A stretch of DNA of 64,000 nt, from the NCBI RefSeq assembly GCF_044788715.1, contig NZ_CP173171.1, positions 1-64,000 on the forward strand, in the 5' to 3' direction. A program made the translations under genes and the position numbers. The DNA comes from Methylotuvimicrobium sp018830325. Its GTDB lineage: Bacteria > Pseudomonadota > Gammaproteobacteria > Methylococcales > Methylomonadaceae. Under the pieces are notes generated by a model. That model saw only the letters and a program-made list of their open reading frames with translations, did no database searches and was not told where the DNA came from. Shown piece by piece: positions 25,373 to 33,205 of this stretch (position 1 is its first letter; each line of letters begins with the position of its first letter).

Positions 25373-25795
25373 TTACACAGCCCTTCCGTTGGCGATAGAT
25401 GCCGCGTTGTGAGCGTAATTGACTAAACCGTCAGACAGTAAGGCTATTTCGGCGCCGCGACCAAAGAAGGTACCCATCATATTTTGGGCGCCGACCAGTA
25501 ACGCCATGACCAGGACGATAAAAATCAACGTTCTGAAAAAACCGTTCAGTTCGCCGCCGAAAATAAGCACGCCGCCGGCAACCACAATGCCGATAATCGA
25601 TAGCGCAAATGCCACCGGACCGGTAACGGAATTGCGCAGATTCGTCAGCCAACTCTCATAGGGTAGCGAGCCGCCGGTGCCTTCCGACGCAAAGGCCGGT
25701 TGCGGCAAAATGATAATGGCCATGAGCAGTACGAATAGGCTCAGGTACAAAACGCTATGACGGTCGTTCTGAAGCGATGGAATTGCGAATTGCAT
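25373..25795 (-). CDS. trbC: TrbC conjugative pilin precursor (cyclic)
   Basis: The 140-residue prepilin has a signal sequence ending PAFA, with mature Ser37 opening SEGTGGSLPYESWLTNL, two hydrophobic helices, and the FFGRG-AEIA junction where RK2 TraF cleaves and joins the ends. These features are the same as in the circular RK2 pilin, so TraF (46517) should process it. The start has GGAG upstream. Confidence 0.95.
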   Translation of the reverse strand: MQFAIPSLQNDRHSVLYLSLFVLLMAIIILPQPAFASEGTGGSLPYESWLTNLRNSVTGPVAFALSIIGIVVAGGVLIFGGELNGFFRTLIFIVLVMALLVGAQNMMGTFFGRGAEIALLSDGLVNYAHNAASIANGRAV

Positions 25796-25806
25796 AGATG
25801 TTTCTC

Positions 25807-26769
25807 CTAAAGTGATCTTGTGTTGTATTGGCCGCCGTGGTATCCGGAAACCTCAATAATTTCCTGAATACGACGGCCTTCCGGGGTTCTGGCGATATGC
25901 ACGACAACATGAACCGCCTCGCCGATGAGCGGTTCGATGGGTTTGGGGGAATCGGGATGCATGCTGATGAGCATGGCCAACCGATCAAGTCCGGCTCTGG
26001 CGTTATTGGCATGCAGTGTTGCCGCCCCGCCTTCATGACCGGTATTCCAGGCCATTAACAAATCGAGCGCTTCCGGGCCGCGCACTTCACCGACTAAAAT
26101 CCGGTCCGGGCGCATACGCAGCGTGGTTTTCAATAGCGCCGTCATTGTGACGTCGATGCTGGTGTGGTACTGGACGTAATTCTCCGCAGCACATTGGATT
26201 TCGCCGGTGTCCTCAATGATGAAGACGCGTTCAGTCGGATCGTTCGCCACCATCTGATTGATAATCGCATTGACCAGCGTCGTTTTGCCTGAGCCTGTGC
26301 CACCGATAACCAGAATGTTTCGGTGTGCGGCAACTGACTCAATAATGGCTTGACGTTGTCCAGGGGTCATTATTCCGCCCTCGACATATTGCTCTAACGT
26401 GAAAATGGCAACCGCCTTCTTACGGATGGCAAAAGTCGGGGCCGGAACAATCGGGGGAAGCTGACCGGCAAAGCGAGAACCATCTAACGGCAGCTCTCCT
26501 TCAAGGATTGGTTTTTGACGAGTCACTTCTTTGCCGTGATAACCGGCAATGGTCTCGATGACGGCTTGCGCCTGTGCAACGCGCATGGTGCCGATACACT
26601 GCATGGGTTCACCCAGCCTCTCTTGCCAAAGCTTGCCGTCCGCATTGAGCATGATTTCAACGGTTTTTGGATCGTATAGAGCCGACAAGAGTGTCGCCCC
26701 CATGTCGCGTTCCAACTTACGTTTGGCTCGATCACGGGTGCTGTCAGGGTTATCGTTTAATGAGGTCAT
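25807..26769 (-). CDS. trbB: TrbB (VirB11-like) ATPase
   Basis: The protein is about 320 residues. The first gene of the trb operon encodes a hexameric secretion ATPase with Walker A IGGTGSGKTTL, the Asp box VFIIEDTGEIQ, Walker B DRILVGEVRG and His box HEGGAATLHAN. I chose the ATG at 26769 (MTSLNDNP), not the upstream in-frame start, because only this one begins at the family N-terminus and has GGAT upstream. Control elements lie at 26817-26949. Confidence 0.94.
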   Translation of the reverse strand: MTSLNDNPDSTRDRAKRKLERDMGATLLSALYDPKTVEIMLNADGKLWQERLGEPMQCIGTMRVAQAQAVIETIAGYHGKEVTRQKPILEGELPLDGSRFAGQLPPIVPAPTFAIRKKAVAIFTLEQYVEGGIMTPGQRQAIIESVAAHRNILVIGGTGSGKTTLVNAIINQMVANDPTERVFIIEDTGEIQCAAENYVQYHTSIDVTMTALLKTTLRMRPDRILVGEVRGPEALDLLMAWNTGHEGGAATLHANNARAGLDRLAMLISMHPDSPKPIEPLIGEAVHVVVHIARTPEGRRIQEIIEVSGYHGGQYNTRSL

Positions 26770-26816
26770 CGTTATCCTGCAGATCTGCGGATTTAGGTCA
26801 TGTCTTTTGATAAATA

Positions 26817-26826
26817 CGATATACCG
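26817..26826. promoter_or_regulatory. Possible TrbA operator upstream of trbB
   Basis: CGATATACCG differs by one base from CGATATATCG, the RK2 TrbA operator as I remember it. It lies about 50 bases upstream of the trbB start, near a TTGCAT...TATATC promoter-like pair on the minus strand. Weak evidence. Confidence 0.35.
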
Positions 26827-26903
26827 AAAAAATAAAAAATGCAACAGTATAGCGAAAATTTTTTAGGTTGTGGTATCTTTGAGATGTCTGGATATAGTCA
26901 TGA

Positions 26904-26925
26904 ACCGGGATGGTGTCATCCCGGT
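26904..26925. promoter_or_regulatory. Perfect hairpin between trbB and trbA
   Basis: ACCGGGATG and CATCCCGGT form a 9-bp perfect stem with a four-base loop. There is no T-run, so an operator or RNA structure is more likely than a terminator. It sits 11 bases from a KorB operator. Confidence 0.45.
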
Positions 26926-26936
26926 GAAATGCGAAT

Positions 26937-26949
26937 TTTAGCGGCTAAA
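26937..26949. promoter_or_regulatory. KorB operator (OB) upstream of trb operon
   Basis: TTTAGCGGCTAAA is an exact OB match in the trbA-trbB intergenic region, placed so that KorB can repress the mating-pair operon as in RK2. Confidence 0.85.
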
Positions 26950-26996
26950 GTTTCCTTAATTAGCTTTGGATGAAGGTTTATTGTATGGGCGTTATA

Positions 26997-27359
26997 TTAA
27001 GATTGCCTTATTTTAGCTCTTGTTTCTTCGCCCCATTTTTTGACGATAAAGGCTTTGACTTCCGGAAGAATGACAGACACGCGCTCGTATCCCGGTGGCA
27101 GACTATGCATAGCCGTACCGCCCGCCAGCTCATCGAGCGCTGCCTTGTCCAAGTCAGTGGATTCGAGCAGAAGAGGCAACGGAACTTCTAACGCTTTAGC
27201 TATCGCCTCCATTACCTTAAGCGATGGATTGCCGGTACCCGATGTGAGATCGGATAAAAATGAGTTCGACACTCCGGATAGGTCATGTAATTCTTTTTTA
27301 GACATTCCACGCTCGTCCAAAATACGAAGAATGTTGGTAAAAAATATGTAGTTGTACAC
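26997..27359 (-). CDS. trbA: TrbA transcriptional repressor
   Basis: The 120-residue protein has an XRE-type helix-turn-helix (MSKKELHDLSGVSNSFLSDL then GTGNPSLKVMEAIAKALEV). Its C-terminal module GYERVSVILPEVKAFIVKKW closely matches the C-terminus of KorA (FERVSAVLPKHQAFIVKKW); that shared dimerisation domain is diagnostic of TrbA/KorA in IncP plasmids. TrbA represses transfer genes. The start is GTG at 27359 with no strong ribosome-binding site. It is divergent from repA across a KorA/KorB-controlled region. Confidence 0.9.
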   Translation of the reverse strand: MYNYIFFTNILRILDERGMSKKELHDLSGVSNSFLSDLTSGTGNPSLKVMEAIAKALEVPLPLLLESTDLDKAALDELAGGTAMHSLPPGYERVSVILPEVKAFIVKKWGEETRAKIRQS

Positions 27360-27387
27360 TGAGTTTACCTTGTTAAGTTTGGCCTAT

Positions 27388-27400
27388 TTTAGCCGCTAAA
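27388..27400. promoter_or_regulatory. KorB operator (OB) in trbA-repA region
   Basis: TTTAGCCGCTAAA sits at the core of a 19-bp palindrome (27385-27403), seven bases upstream of the repA -35 box. Confidence 0.88.
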
Positions 27401-27406
27401 ATAATA

Positions 27407-27435
27407 TTGACGATAATTAAAGGTTTAGCTAAACT
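27407..27435 (+). promoter_or_regulatory. repA promoter with KorA operator (OA)
   Basis: TTGACG (27407-27412), a 17-base spacer and TAAACT (27430-27435) form a good sigma-70 promoter. The exact KorA operator GTTTAGCTAAAC (27423-27434) covers the -10. This is the same architecture as RK2 trfAp/korAp, so KorA and KorB should co-repress the replication gene. Confidence 0.88.
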
Positions 27436-27501
27436 TCAATTCGATAAATAAGATGCCTCTCTGTAAGTCAAAATAATCGATCACCACGAAGGACCCACAA
27501 A

Positions 27502-27546
27502 ATGCGAGTCATTAAACACCAAAAGACGGGGAATTGCCATGGTTGA
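27502..27546 (+). CDS. Possible leader peptide overlapping the repA start
   Basis: A 14-codon ORF (MRVIKHQKTGNCHG) preceded by AAGGA ends at 27546, five bases inside repA, whose ATG is at 27539. This geometry permits translational coupling. It is short and unproven. Confidence 0.3.
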   Translation: MRVIKHQKTGNCHG

Positions 27547-28558
27547 CGAGACCGCGGTCAAGCTGAAAGCGCTTGAGAGCGCCGCACTACGACGCAAGAT
27601 AGAGGCCGTTGCCAGGCCAGGCGAAACTTATGAGCAAGCGGCGGCTAGAATTCGGCAAAACGAAGAAAACACCATTCCTCATAAATCACATACACATCGA
27701 GCACCTTCAAGCGACAGACAGGCTGACATTTTCGTGCCGACACGCTATGACGTTGGCACGCGTGACAGCCGAAGCATCATGGACGTCGCAGTATTCCGGC
27801 TGTCCAAGCGAGAGAAGCGCGCTGGAGAGGTTATCCGATACGATCTGCCGGACGGATATGTCGAGGTCAAGGCCGGTCCGGACGGCATGGCGTCGATTTG
27901 GGATTACGACATCGTGCTGATGTTGATCTCTCATTTGACCGATGCCATGAACCGCTATTGTGAAGGGAAGGAAGACAAGCCAAGCCGCACATTCCGTCCA
28001 CACGTTAGCGAAATTCTCAAGTTCTGCCGAAAAGGCGACGGTGGCCGACAAATTGAAGAAGTCGAAAAAGCACTGGATCGTCTGAGAGGAACGACCATCA
28101 AGAGTGTGCGCGAGCGACCCGGCATCGGAGGAAAGCGCGGCTTACGCGAAATCAAGGCTGAAGGCTTAATCGGCGATTACACGGTGCTCTCCTACACCGA
28201 AACAGGCAAGATTGCGTCTGTTGAAATAGAGATCCCGAAATGGCTGCACCGCGAAGTTACCGAACGGAAGCGTCCGGACGTATTGACTGTCCACCCTGAT
28301 TATTTCCTGATAGAACCCGGCATCGGCCGCTTCATCTATCGCTTGGCACGCCGGGCCGCAGGCAAAAGCGTGGCTAAGTGGTCGTTTCAACTCATCTACC
28401 AGCGCAGCGGTAGCACGGGTACGTTCAAGAAGTTCACATTCACCTTACGCAAGCTGATCGAAACTAACGACCTGCCTGAATACCGACTCGCAGAGGAAAG
28501 CGGGCAGGAAGGCCCGTTATTGGTCATAAAACATAGAGATTCATTAATCGAAAATTAG
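27539..28558 (+). CDS. repA: RPA-family plasmid replication initiator
   Basis: The 339-residue protein has the replication initiator A pattern: DIFVPTRYDVGTRDSRSIMD, then VAVFRLSKREKRAGEVIRYD, then WDYDIVLMLISHL and a winged-helix-like C-terminal half (GIGRFIYRLARRAAGK). It is not related to TrfA, the initiator expected with this backbone. An ARPGETYEQA motif (residues 25-34) near the N-terminus recurs in the second initiator at 35039. Iterons lie directly downstream. Expression should be controlled by KorA/KorB at the upstream promoter. Confidence 0.85.
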   Translation: MVDETAVKLKALESAALRRKIEAVARPGETYEQAAARIRQNEENTIPHKSHTHRAPSSDRQADIFVPTRYDVGTRDSRSIMDVAVFRLSKREKRAGEVIRYDLPDGYVEVKAGPDGMASIWDYDIVLMLISHLTDAMNRYCEGKEDKPSRTFRPHVSEILKFCRKGDGGRQIEEVEKALDRLRGTTIKSVRERPGIGGKRGLREIKAEGLIGDYTVLSYTETGKIASVEIEIPKWLHREVTERKRPDVLTVHPDYFLIEPGIGRFIYRLARRAAGKSVAKWSFQLIYQRSGSTGTFKKFTFTLRKLIETNDLPEYRLAEESGQEGPLLVIKHRDSLIEN

Positions 28559-28560
28559 TA

Positions 28561-28785
28561 GGGTTCCTAATAGACGGCATAAAAACCACTGCGGCTGACG
28601 AAAGTTGTTATTGCGTGCTTTTGCATCCTGTCGGCAAAGCTAAACTAAGCCATAATCTCCGATATAAACTTGTTTCGACCGTAACAAGCCTTAAACTGTG
28701 TATAGCCTGTCTATTAGGAACCGAAATCCGTCTATTAAGAACCGGAACCCGTCTTTTAGGAACCCAAATCCGTCTATTAGGAACC
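28561..28785 (+). other. Iteron-type origin of the RPA replicon
   Basis: Four direct repeats of about CCGTCTATTAGGAACC start at 28706, 28728, 28749 and 28770 (21-22 bp period). One inverted copy at 28561-28577 begins right after the repA stop. Two-turn spacing and the AT-rich DNA that follows (28800-29085) fit an initiator-bound oriV. No gene is visible between 28559 and 29086. Confidence 0.8.
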
Positions 28786-29086
28786 AATACAATCAGTAAG
28801 ATATTGATTATGTGGAATAAATAGGCGATTTTTTGGCCTAAAACTTATTAATACTCTTAAATCTCTTAAAACCCGACTTCTCCAGTGATGCTGCAACATA
28901 ACTGCTTTATGCCTAAAGGGGCTTAGCCCTCTCGATTCCCCATTATTCTACTTTTAATGATTGGAACAACACTTAACTCATAGACAGCATCTTGTTTTGG
29001 CTCAAAAAAGCTTTAACGCCAAGAAAGAGAAGGGGCATAATAAAAATATATTATTCGTTATATTGAAATTCGTATAGCTAAACTTA

Positions 29087-29115
29087 TTGACTAGCAACGA
29101 TATTTCATTTAGTAT
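29087..29115 (+). promoter_or_regulatory. Promoter of the kle region
   Basis: TTGACT (29087-29092), a 17-base spacer and TAGTAT (29110-29115) form a near-consensus promoter reading toward kleE. ACGATA and TATCGT arms overlap it and could be an operator. Confidence 0.65.
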
Positions 29116-29120
29116 CGTTT

Positions 29121-29237
29121 TTGAAGGCCGGGAATTCCGTTCCGGTCACTCCCGTAAAATTGCCGAGTCACGATAATCATGAACGTGCAGAATTTCGTGA
29201 ATGGCTAGAATTCGCGAACAGGGGAGCGAGGGCGTAA
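29121..29237 (+). CDS. Possible 38-codon ORF after the kle promoter
   Basis: A TTG-start ORF ends HERAEFREWLEFANRGARA, which looks protein-like (amphipathic, biased against rare residues). It would begin at about the transcription start, so it could be leaderless, or a remnant of a kle-type gene. Low support. Confidence 0.22.
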   Translation: MKAGNSVPVTPVKLPSHDNHERAEFREWLEFANRGARA

Positions 29238-29306
29238 CCCATTGGAAGATGGGTTGCTGTGAGTACAAAGCAGATGCGTATTAATCGTTGGGGCCGGGTG
29301 GAGATT

Positions 29307-29326
29307 GCCCCGGAGTAATCCGGGGC
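29307..29326 (+). terminator. GC-rich hairpin in the kleE leader
   Basis: GCCCCGG, a six-base loop and CCGGGGC form a strong stem followed by GTTTGGCTT, a weak T-rich tail. It could attenuate transcription between the promoter at 29087 and kleE. Confidence 0.4.
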
Positions 29327-29417
29327 GTTTGGCTTGGCGCTGTAACACCGAAGCCTTACTTTCCCAGGGTGGGAGAAGTCGTCGGTATTGGACACGTTAA
29401 AGCGTGGAGAGTCAAGC

Positions 29418-29753
29418 ATGAACATAATCAAGTTTCCTCAAAAGGGGAGACCGGCCGGCAAACAAGCGGCGGTTCCGACTCCTGATCTTACTCGTCAGCC
29501 GGTTAAACCCACGAGAGTAAAAATCGTTCTCGACAACATATTGAGTTTTGTTTGGGTGATGACAGTGCTTGTCTGGCCATTCGTTAAATGGGTGCTGTCA
29601 ATCGAGATTTTCTTCCAGATGCTGCGCATGATCTACCATTGGAACACGCCCGGCGTTTATGCCGGTTTGACTTTTCTGTTGCATTTCTCTGTATTGGTAG
29701 TGCTGACCTGGTTTGTCGATTTTTATAGACCGCAAGGCATGAAGCAACGATAA
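29418..29753 (+). CDS. kleE: KleE-like small membrane protein
   Basis: The 111-residue protein has an N-terminal FPQKGRPAG segment, then two membrane helices around LSFVWVMTVLVWPFVKWVLS and GLTFLLHFSVLVVLTWFVDF, separated by MIYHWNTPGVYA. The WNTPGVYAG-FLLHF pattern is that of KleE from the RK2 kil/kle stability region. The ATG at 29418 was chosen as the family-like N-terminus. It lies immediately upstream of the korA promoter. The role of Kle proteins is still unclear. Confidence 0.7.
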   Translation: MNIIKFPQKGRPAGKQAAVPTPDLTRQPVKPTRVKIVLDNILSFVWVMTVLVWPFVKWVLSIEIFFQMLRMIYHWNTPGVYAGLTFLLHFSVLVVLTWFVDFYRPQGMKQR

Positions 29754-29755
29754 AT

Positions 29756-29768
29756 TTTAGCCGCTAAA
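29756..29768. promoter_or_regulatory. KorB operator (OB) upstream of korA
   Basis: TTTAGCCGCTAAA is an exact OB just upstream of the korA -35 box, allowing autoregulation of the korA-incC-korB operon. Confidence 0.88.
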
Positions 29769-29772
29769 AAAA

Positions 29773-29801
29773 TTGATAAGCAATAGTGGTTTAGCAAAAC
29801 T
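29773..29801 (+). promoter_or_regulatory. korA operon promoter with KorA operator
   Basis: TTGATA (29773-29778), a 17-base spacer and AAAACT (29796-29801). GTTTAGCAAAAC (29789-29800) overlaps the -10 and differs from the KorA consensus at one base. This gives the OB-then-OA order seen at repA too. Confidence 0.78.
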
Positions 29802-29809
29802 TTTAAATA

Positions 29810-30940
29810 TTGGCGGCTGTAACCGTCATGGTTCAACATCAGGGTGGCGAATATATGCGTGGATTCCATGATAGAGAGATTAACCGAAGCTCAATTCGAA
29901 GAGGCCATAAAGGGCTTGAATGTCGGTCGGCAGACCATCGATATTGCACGGGGGGTGCTGGTGGAAGGAAGACCGCAGTCCGAGTTTGTGGCGGCACTAG
30001 GGATATCGAAGGGGGCCGTGTCGCAAGCAGTCAGCCGCGTAAAGGCGGCGGTCCAACAAGAGAAGATCCCGGAGGGCTTCGAGCGGGTGTCGGCGGTCCT
30101 ACCGAAACATCAAGCGTTTATCGTCAAGAAATGGGCAGAGGACGCAACCAAAAAACTGGAGACAAAGAAATGAAAACACTGGTCACAGCGAACCAAAAAG
30201 GGGGCGTTGGCAAAACTTCGACCCTGGTGCATCTCGCGTTTGACTTCCTTGAGCGAGGTATGAAAGTTGCTGTGATCGACCTTGATACACAGGCAAACGC
30301 GTCTTATACGCTGCAAGAATTTGAAAGCGGCTCTCTTGCCAGTCAGATGTTCACGGCTGACGATGACAAATTGCGTGCTTGTTTCAACAATCTGACCGCC
30401 GAACCGGCACTATGTTTGATAAGTTCCGATGCGGCTATGGCGAACATGGAAAAGCTCACCATGACGGAAGCGGCAACGAGCTTTAAGCGGAATATCAAAG
30501 TATTGGCTGAATGTGGTTTTGATGTCTGTTTAATCGATACCGCTCCGTCTCTTGGCGTCAGTATGGCCGCCGCTCTTTTTGCGGCCGATTATGTTTTTTC
30601 GCCTATTGAACTTGAAGCGTATAGCATCCAGGGCATCAAGAAGATGGTCACGACAATTGTCAACATCCGCAAATCGAATCCTGGTTTGCAATTTTTGGGC
30701 ATGGTGCCGAGTAAGGTCGATGGCCGAAATCCACGCCACGGTCGACACCTCGAAGAATTGAAGCGCGCTTATCCACAATTGATGATCCCTGTCGGTATTG
30801 GCCTCCGAAGCAGTATTGCCGATGCGTTAGCGTCAGGCATGCCCGTCTGGAAAATTAAGAAAACCGCCGCGCGCAAGGCCGCACAGGAAGTTCGTGCGTT
30901 TGCAACACATATTTTTGAAAAAATGGAGATGACACAATGA
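29810..30940 (+). CDS. incC: Long form of IncC (IncC1-like), overlapping korA
   Basis: The incC frame stays open upstream through all of korA to 29810, giving up to 376 codons. RK2 makes a long IncC1 (about 364 residues) and a short IncC2 from the same frame, with korA nested inside. The N-terminal extension is Arg/Gly-rich and low in complexity, as expected for an overprinted frame. The precise long start (29810 TTG, 29828 or 29855 ATG) is unclear; the ATG at 29855 has a weak GGTGG upstream. Confidence 0.5.
   Translation: MAAVTVMVQHQGGEYMRGFHDREINRSSIRRGHKGLECRSADHRYCTGGAGGRKTAVRVCGGTRDIEGGRVASSQPRKGGGPTREDPGGLRAGVGGPTETSSVYRQEMGRGRNQKTGDKEMKTLVTANQKGGVGKTSTLVHLAFDFLERGMKVAVIDLDTQANASYTLQEFESGSLASQMFTADDDKLRACFNNLTAEPALCLISSDAAMANMEKLTMTEAATSFKRNIKVLAECGFDVCLIDTAPSLGVSMAAALFAADYVFSPIELEAYSIQGIKKMVTTIVNIRKSNPGLQFLGMVPSKVDGRNPRHGRHLEELKRAYPQLMIPVGIGLRSSIADALASGMPVWKIKKTAARKAAQEVRAFATHIFEKMEMTQ
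29868..30173 (+). CDS. korA: KorA (TrfB) global repressor
   Basis: The protein has about 101 residues, the same as RK2 KorA. It begins MIERLTEAQFEEAIKGLNVG and has the helix-turn-helix EFVAALGISKGAVSQAVSRV and the C-terminal dimer module FERVSAVLPKHQAFIVKKW. It binds GTTTAGCTAAAC at repA and its own promoter. The ATG at 29868 matches the RK2 N-terminus; upstream GTG at 29844 is less likely. The gene is nested in a different frame inside the long form of incC, and its stop overlaps the short incC start (ATGA). Confidence 0.93.
   Translation: MIERLTEAQFEEAIKGLNVGRQTIDIARGVLVEGRPQSEFVAALGISKGAVSQAVSRVKAAVQQEKIPEGFERVSAVLPKHQAFIVKKWAEDATKKLETKK
30170..30940 (+). CDS. incC: IncC (ParA-like ATPase), short form
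   Basis: The 256-residue deviant-Walker ATPase has ANQKGGVGKTST, AVIDLDTQANAS and CLIDTAPSLG. The RK2 IncC2 is similar in size. It acts with KorB in active partition and boosts KorB repression. The ATG overlaps the korA stop and the TGA overlaps korB by four bases, so all three proteins are translationally coupled. Confidence 0.93.
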   Translation: MKTLVTANQKGGVGKTSTLVHLAFDFLERGMKVAVIDLDTQANASYTLQEFESGSLASQMFTADDDKLRACFNNLTAEPALCLISSDAAMANMEKLTMTEAATSFKRNIKVLAECGFDVCLIDTAPSLGVSMAAALFAADYVFSPIELEAYSIQGIKKMVTTIVNIRKSNPGLQFLGMVPSKVDGRNPRHGRHLEELKRAYPQLMIPVGIGLRSSIADALASGMPVWKIKKTAARKAAQEVRAFATHIFEKMEMTQ

Positions 30941-31986
30941 ACGCCAAGAAGAAATCGAGCTTGGGCCTGGAGAGCATAGGCGATCTTTCAGAACTTTTGG
31001 ACCAGCCGGAAATAACTAAGAGCTTCGGCCCGCTGGAACTGGCGCTAGAACTGATTGATGAAGATCCGGATCAGCCTCGAACAGCCGAAAACCCCGGCTT
31101 CTCATCCGAGAGTATTGCAGAGATAGGGCAAACGATCAAAGACCGTGGCGTGAAATCCCCCATATCGGTAAGGGAGCATCCCGAGATAGAGGGCCGCTAC
31201 ATTATCAATCACGGTGCGCGGCGTTACCGTGGCTCCAAGTGGGCCGGAAAGAAGACCATCCCGGTTTTCATTGACAACGATTACAATCACGCAGACCAGG
31301 TTATTGAGAACCTGCAACGAAATGAGCTGACTCCGCGCGAGATCGCTGATTTTATCGGTCGCGAGCTGGCGATGGGTAAGAAGAAGGGCGCAATTGCCAA
31401 AGAAATCGGTAAATCGGCGGCATTTGTGACGCAGCATGTCACATTGCTGGATTTGCCGGAGCCGATTGCACTGATATTCAACACCGGTCGCGTCAGGGAT
31501 GTAACCGTCATCAATGAGCTGGTGACTGTTTACAAAAAGAATCCCTCTGAAGTGGAAACATGGCTGGACGACGACAGCCTGGACTTGACGCGGGGATCGG
31601 TTAAGTTGTTGCGTGAATACCTCGATGACAAGAAACGTCAACAACTAGAGGATCAAGACAGTGACGAAGAGTATTATCCAGATACAGAGGATACGCTAAC
31701 CGACAAGACCGATGCCGAAACCGTCAAGACTTATTCCGAGACAGTCGATAGAGAAGAGGAACACGACACAGAAGAGCCCAAACATAAGAGGGAAGAGAGG
31801 GAGAACGATTCGGACAAGCTCAAGAAAGCGATTGTACGGGTACTGCATGACGGCCGCATAGCCCGATTGGTTCTATCGCGACGACCAACTCAAGACGGTT
31901 ACGCATGGGTGAAATATGATGATGACGGGAATGAGTTCGAAACTGACCTTGGTAGTGTGCAGCTTATTGCAGTGCTAGAAGGATAA
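30937..31986 (+). CDS. korB: KorB (ParB-like CTPase, repressor and partition protein)
   Basis: The 349-residue protein follows RK2 KorB closely: LGLESIGDLSELLD, ELIDEDPDQPRTAENPGFS, YIINHGARRYRGSKWAGKK (CTP-binding box), AIAKEIGKSAAFVTQHVTLL (operator-recognising helix-turn-helix), RVRDVTVINEL, an acidic linker, and a C-terminal SH3-like dimer domain ending VQLIAVLEG. It binds TTTAGCSGCTAAA, found at seven exact sites plus one variant in the window. A strong terminator follows. Confidence 0.96.
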   Translation: MNAKKKSSLGLESIGDLSELLDQPEITKSFGPLELALELIDEDPDQPRTAENPGFSSESIAEIGQTIKDRGVKSPISVREHPEIEGRYIINHGARRYRGSKWAGKKTIPVFIDNDYNHADQVIENLQRNELTPREIADFIGRELAMGKKKGAIAKEIGKSAAFVTQHVTLLDLPEPIALIFNTGRVRDVTVINELVTVYKKNPSEVETWLDDDSLDLTRGSVKLLREYLDDKKRQQLEDQDSDEEYYPDTEDTLTDKTDAETVKTYSETVDREEEHDTEEPKHKREERENDSDKLKKAIVRVLHDGRIARLVLSRRPTQDGYAWVKYDDDGNEFETDLGSVQLIAVLEG

Positions 31987-32013
31987 CTCACTCGCCCCTT
32001 ATAAACCCACCAA

Positions 32014-32038
32014 CCCCGCCCTGTGCGGGGTTTTTTTT
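32014..32038 (+). terminator. Rho-independent terminator after korB
   Basis: CCCCGC, a short loop, GCGGGG and eight T's, 28 bases after the korB stop. It closes the korA-incC-korB operon. Confidence 0.93.
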
Positions 32039-32045
32039 GCCTATT

Positions 32046-32140
32046 TGCTAGGATAGTTTATTTGTTTGTAAGTTAGTTTATTAGTTTGTTTGTTAATTTA
32101 TTTGTTTATTATTCTATTTATTGCTATACTAAAAGCGTCA
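32046..32140 (+). promoter_or_regulatory. KfrA operator-like direct repeats and promoter
   Basis: T-rich direct repeats of the form GTTTATTTGTTTG recur several times before kfrA, followed by a TATACT -10. RK2 KfrA autorepresses through a long operator in the same place, so these repeats are the likely binding region. Confidence 0.6.
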
Positions 32141-32162
32141 AATAACTGTTGAGAATGCCACC

Positions 32163-33188
32163 ATGAGACCCGTAGAATTTGCCCAAGAAGACATCATCAC
32201 AGCCGGCCAAGAACTGCAAGAATCCGGTCGCAATATCACCGGATTTGCCCTCCGCACCAAGGTTGGTGGCGGCAATCCAAGCAGATTGAAACAGGTCTGG
32301 GATGAGTACGTTAGTAGTCAGTCCGTTGTTAAAACTGAACCGGTGGCAGAACTGCCTATTGAAGTTGCCGACGAAGTGGCGGCCGTCACTAAATCGCTTA
32401 CTGATCGATTGGCAAGTTTGGCAGTAGAGTTAAACGATAAGGCCGTTAAGGCCGCAGAGCGCCGCGTTGCAGAAGTCATTAGGACCGCTGGCGAGCAGCG
32501 CGAACAGGCCGAGCGCGAACTTGCTGACGCCTCTCAGACGGTTGATGACCTGGAAGAACAACTTGATGAGCTACGGGCTGAGCTGGAAGCTGCTCAGGAA
32601 CGCATTGCGGATATGTCTAGAGAAAATCAGGTACAAGCCGTAGAGCTTGCCAAGGTTCGCGAGCGACTGGCGGCTACCGAGCAAAGCGCTAGGGCGGCTG
32701 CCGAGCAAAATGCGGCAGCGATAAGTAAACTGAATAGCGCCTTGGAATCCGCTCAATCGACAGGTGTGCAGTTGAAGCGTGAGAACGATGCGCATGCTGT
32801 AGAGCTGGCTCAGTTGCGCGAGCGACTGGCGGCAAGCGAGCAGCGTGCTGTGATGGCGGCCGAGAAGAGTGAGGCAGAGGCGAGTAAATTGAATAGCGCC
32901 CTGGAAGCCGCTCAGACCGAGAAGAACCAAGTAGCCGAGCAGCTTGCTGTACTTAAGGCTCAGATGGTCGCTGAACAGAAGGTTCAGCAGGAACAGCGTA
33001 AAGTAAGTGCTCAAGAAGCTTCTCGTCAGGCCGAGCGCTACACCAAGGTTCGCGCTGAGCGGGATGAGGCAGTTAAGGATGCTGCTAAAGTTCGCGAGGA
33101 AACCGCTTCTCTTCGTGGACGCATTCAGGCGTTGGAGGAAGTAATGGCTACCCTATCGAAGGATATAAATACAAATTCTCCTAAATAG
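32163..33188 (+). CDS. kfrA: KfrA coiled-coil DNA-binding protein
   Basis: The 341-residue protein has an N-terminal DNA-binding domain (AGQELQESGRNITGFALRTK, NPSRLKQVWDEY) followed by an almost continuous coiled coil from about residue 80 to 330, with internal repeats (ELAxxRERLAA, SKLNSALEAAQ). RK2 KfrA is about 308 residues, so the coil here is longer. It is thought to aid stability by forming filaments that support partition. Its usual partners kfrB and kfrC are displaced to 38999. Confidence 0.9.
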   Translation: MRPVEFAQEDIITAGQELQESGRNITGFALRTKVGGGNPSRLKQVWDEYVSSQSVVKTEPVAELPIEVADEVAAVTKSLTDRLASLAVELNDKAVKAAERRVAEVIRTAGEQREQAERELADASQTVDDLEEQLDELRAELEAAQERIADMSRENQVQAVELAKVRERLAATEQSARAAAEQNAAAISKLNSALESAQSTGVQLKRENDAHAVELAQLRERLAASEQRAVMAAEKSEAEASKLNSALEAAQTEKNQVAEQLAVLKAQMVAEQKVQQEQRKVSAQEASRQAERYTKVRAERDEAVKDAAKVREETASLRGRIQALEEVMATLSKDINTNSPK

Positions 33189-33205
33189 AGTGACCGTAAG
33201 GCTTT

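Noticed and set aside
15714..26769. VirB/PromA-type secretion operon
   Set aside because: Gene order and proteins (cyclic TrbC pilin, TrbJ, TrbK position, TrbN) fit IncP trb, not the VirB-like systems of PromA plasmids.
29388..29753. Longer start for the kleE-like gene
   Set aside because: The ATG at 29418 gives the family-like N-terminus; the upstream codons are atypical.
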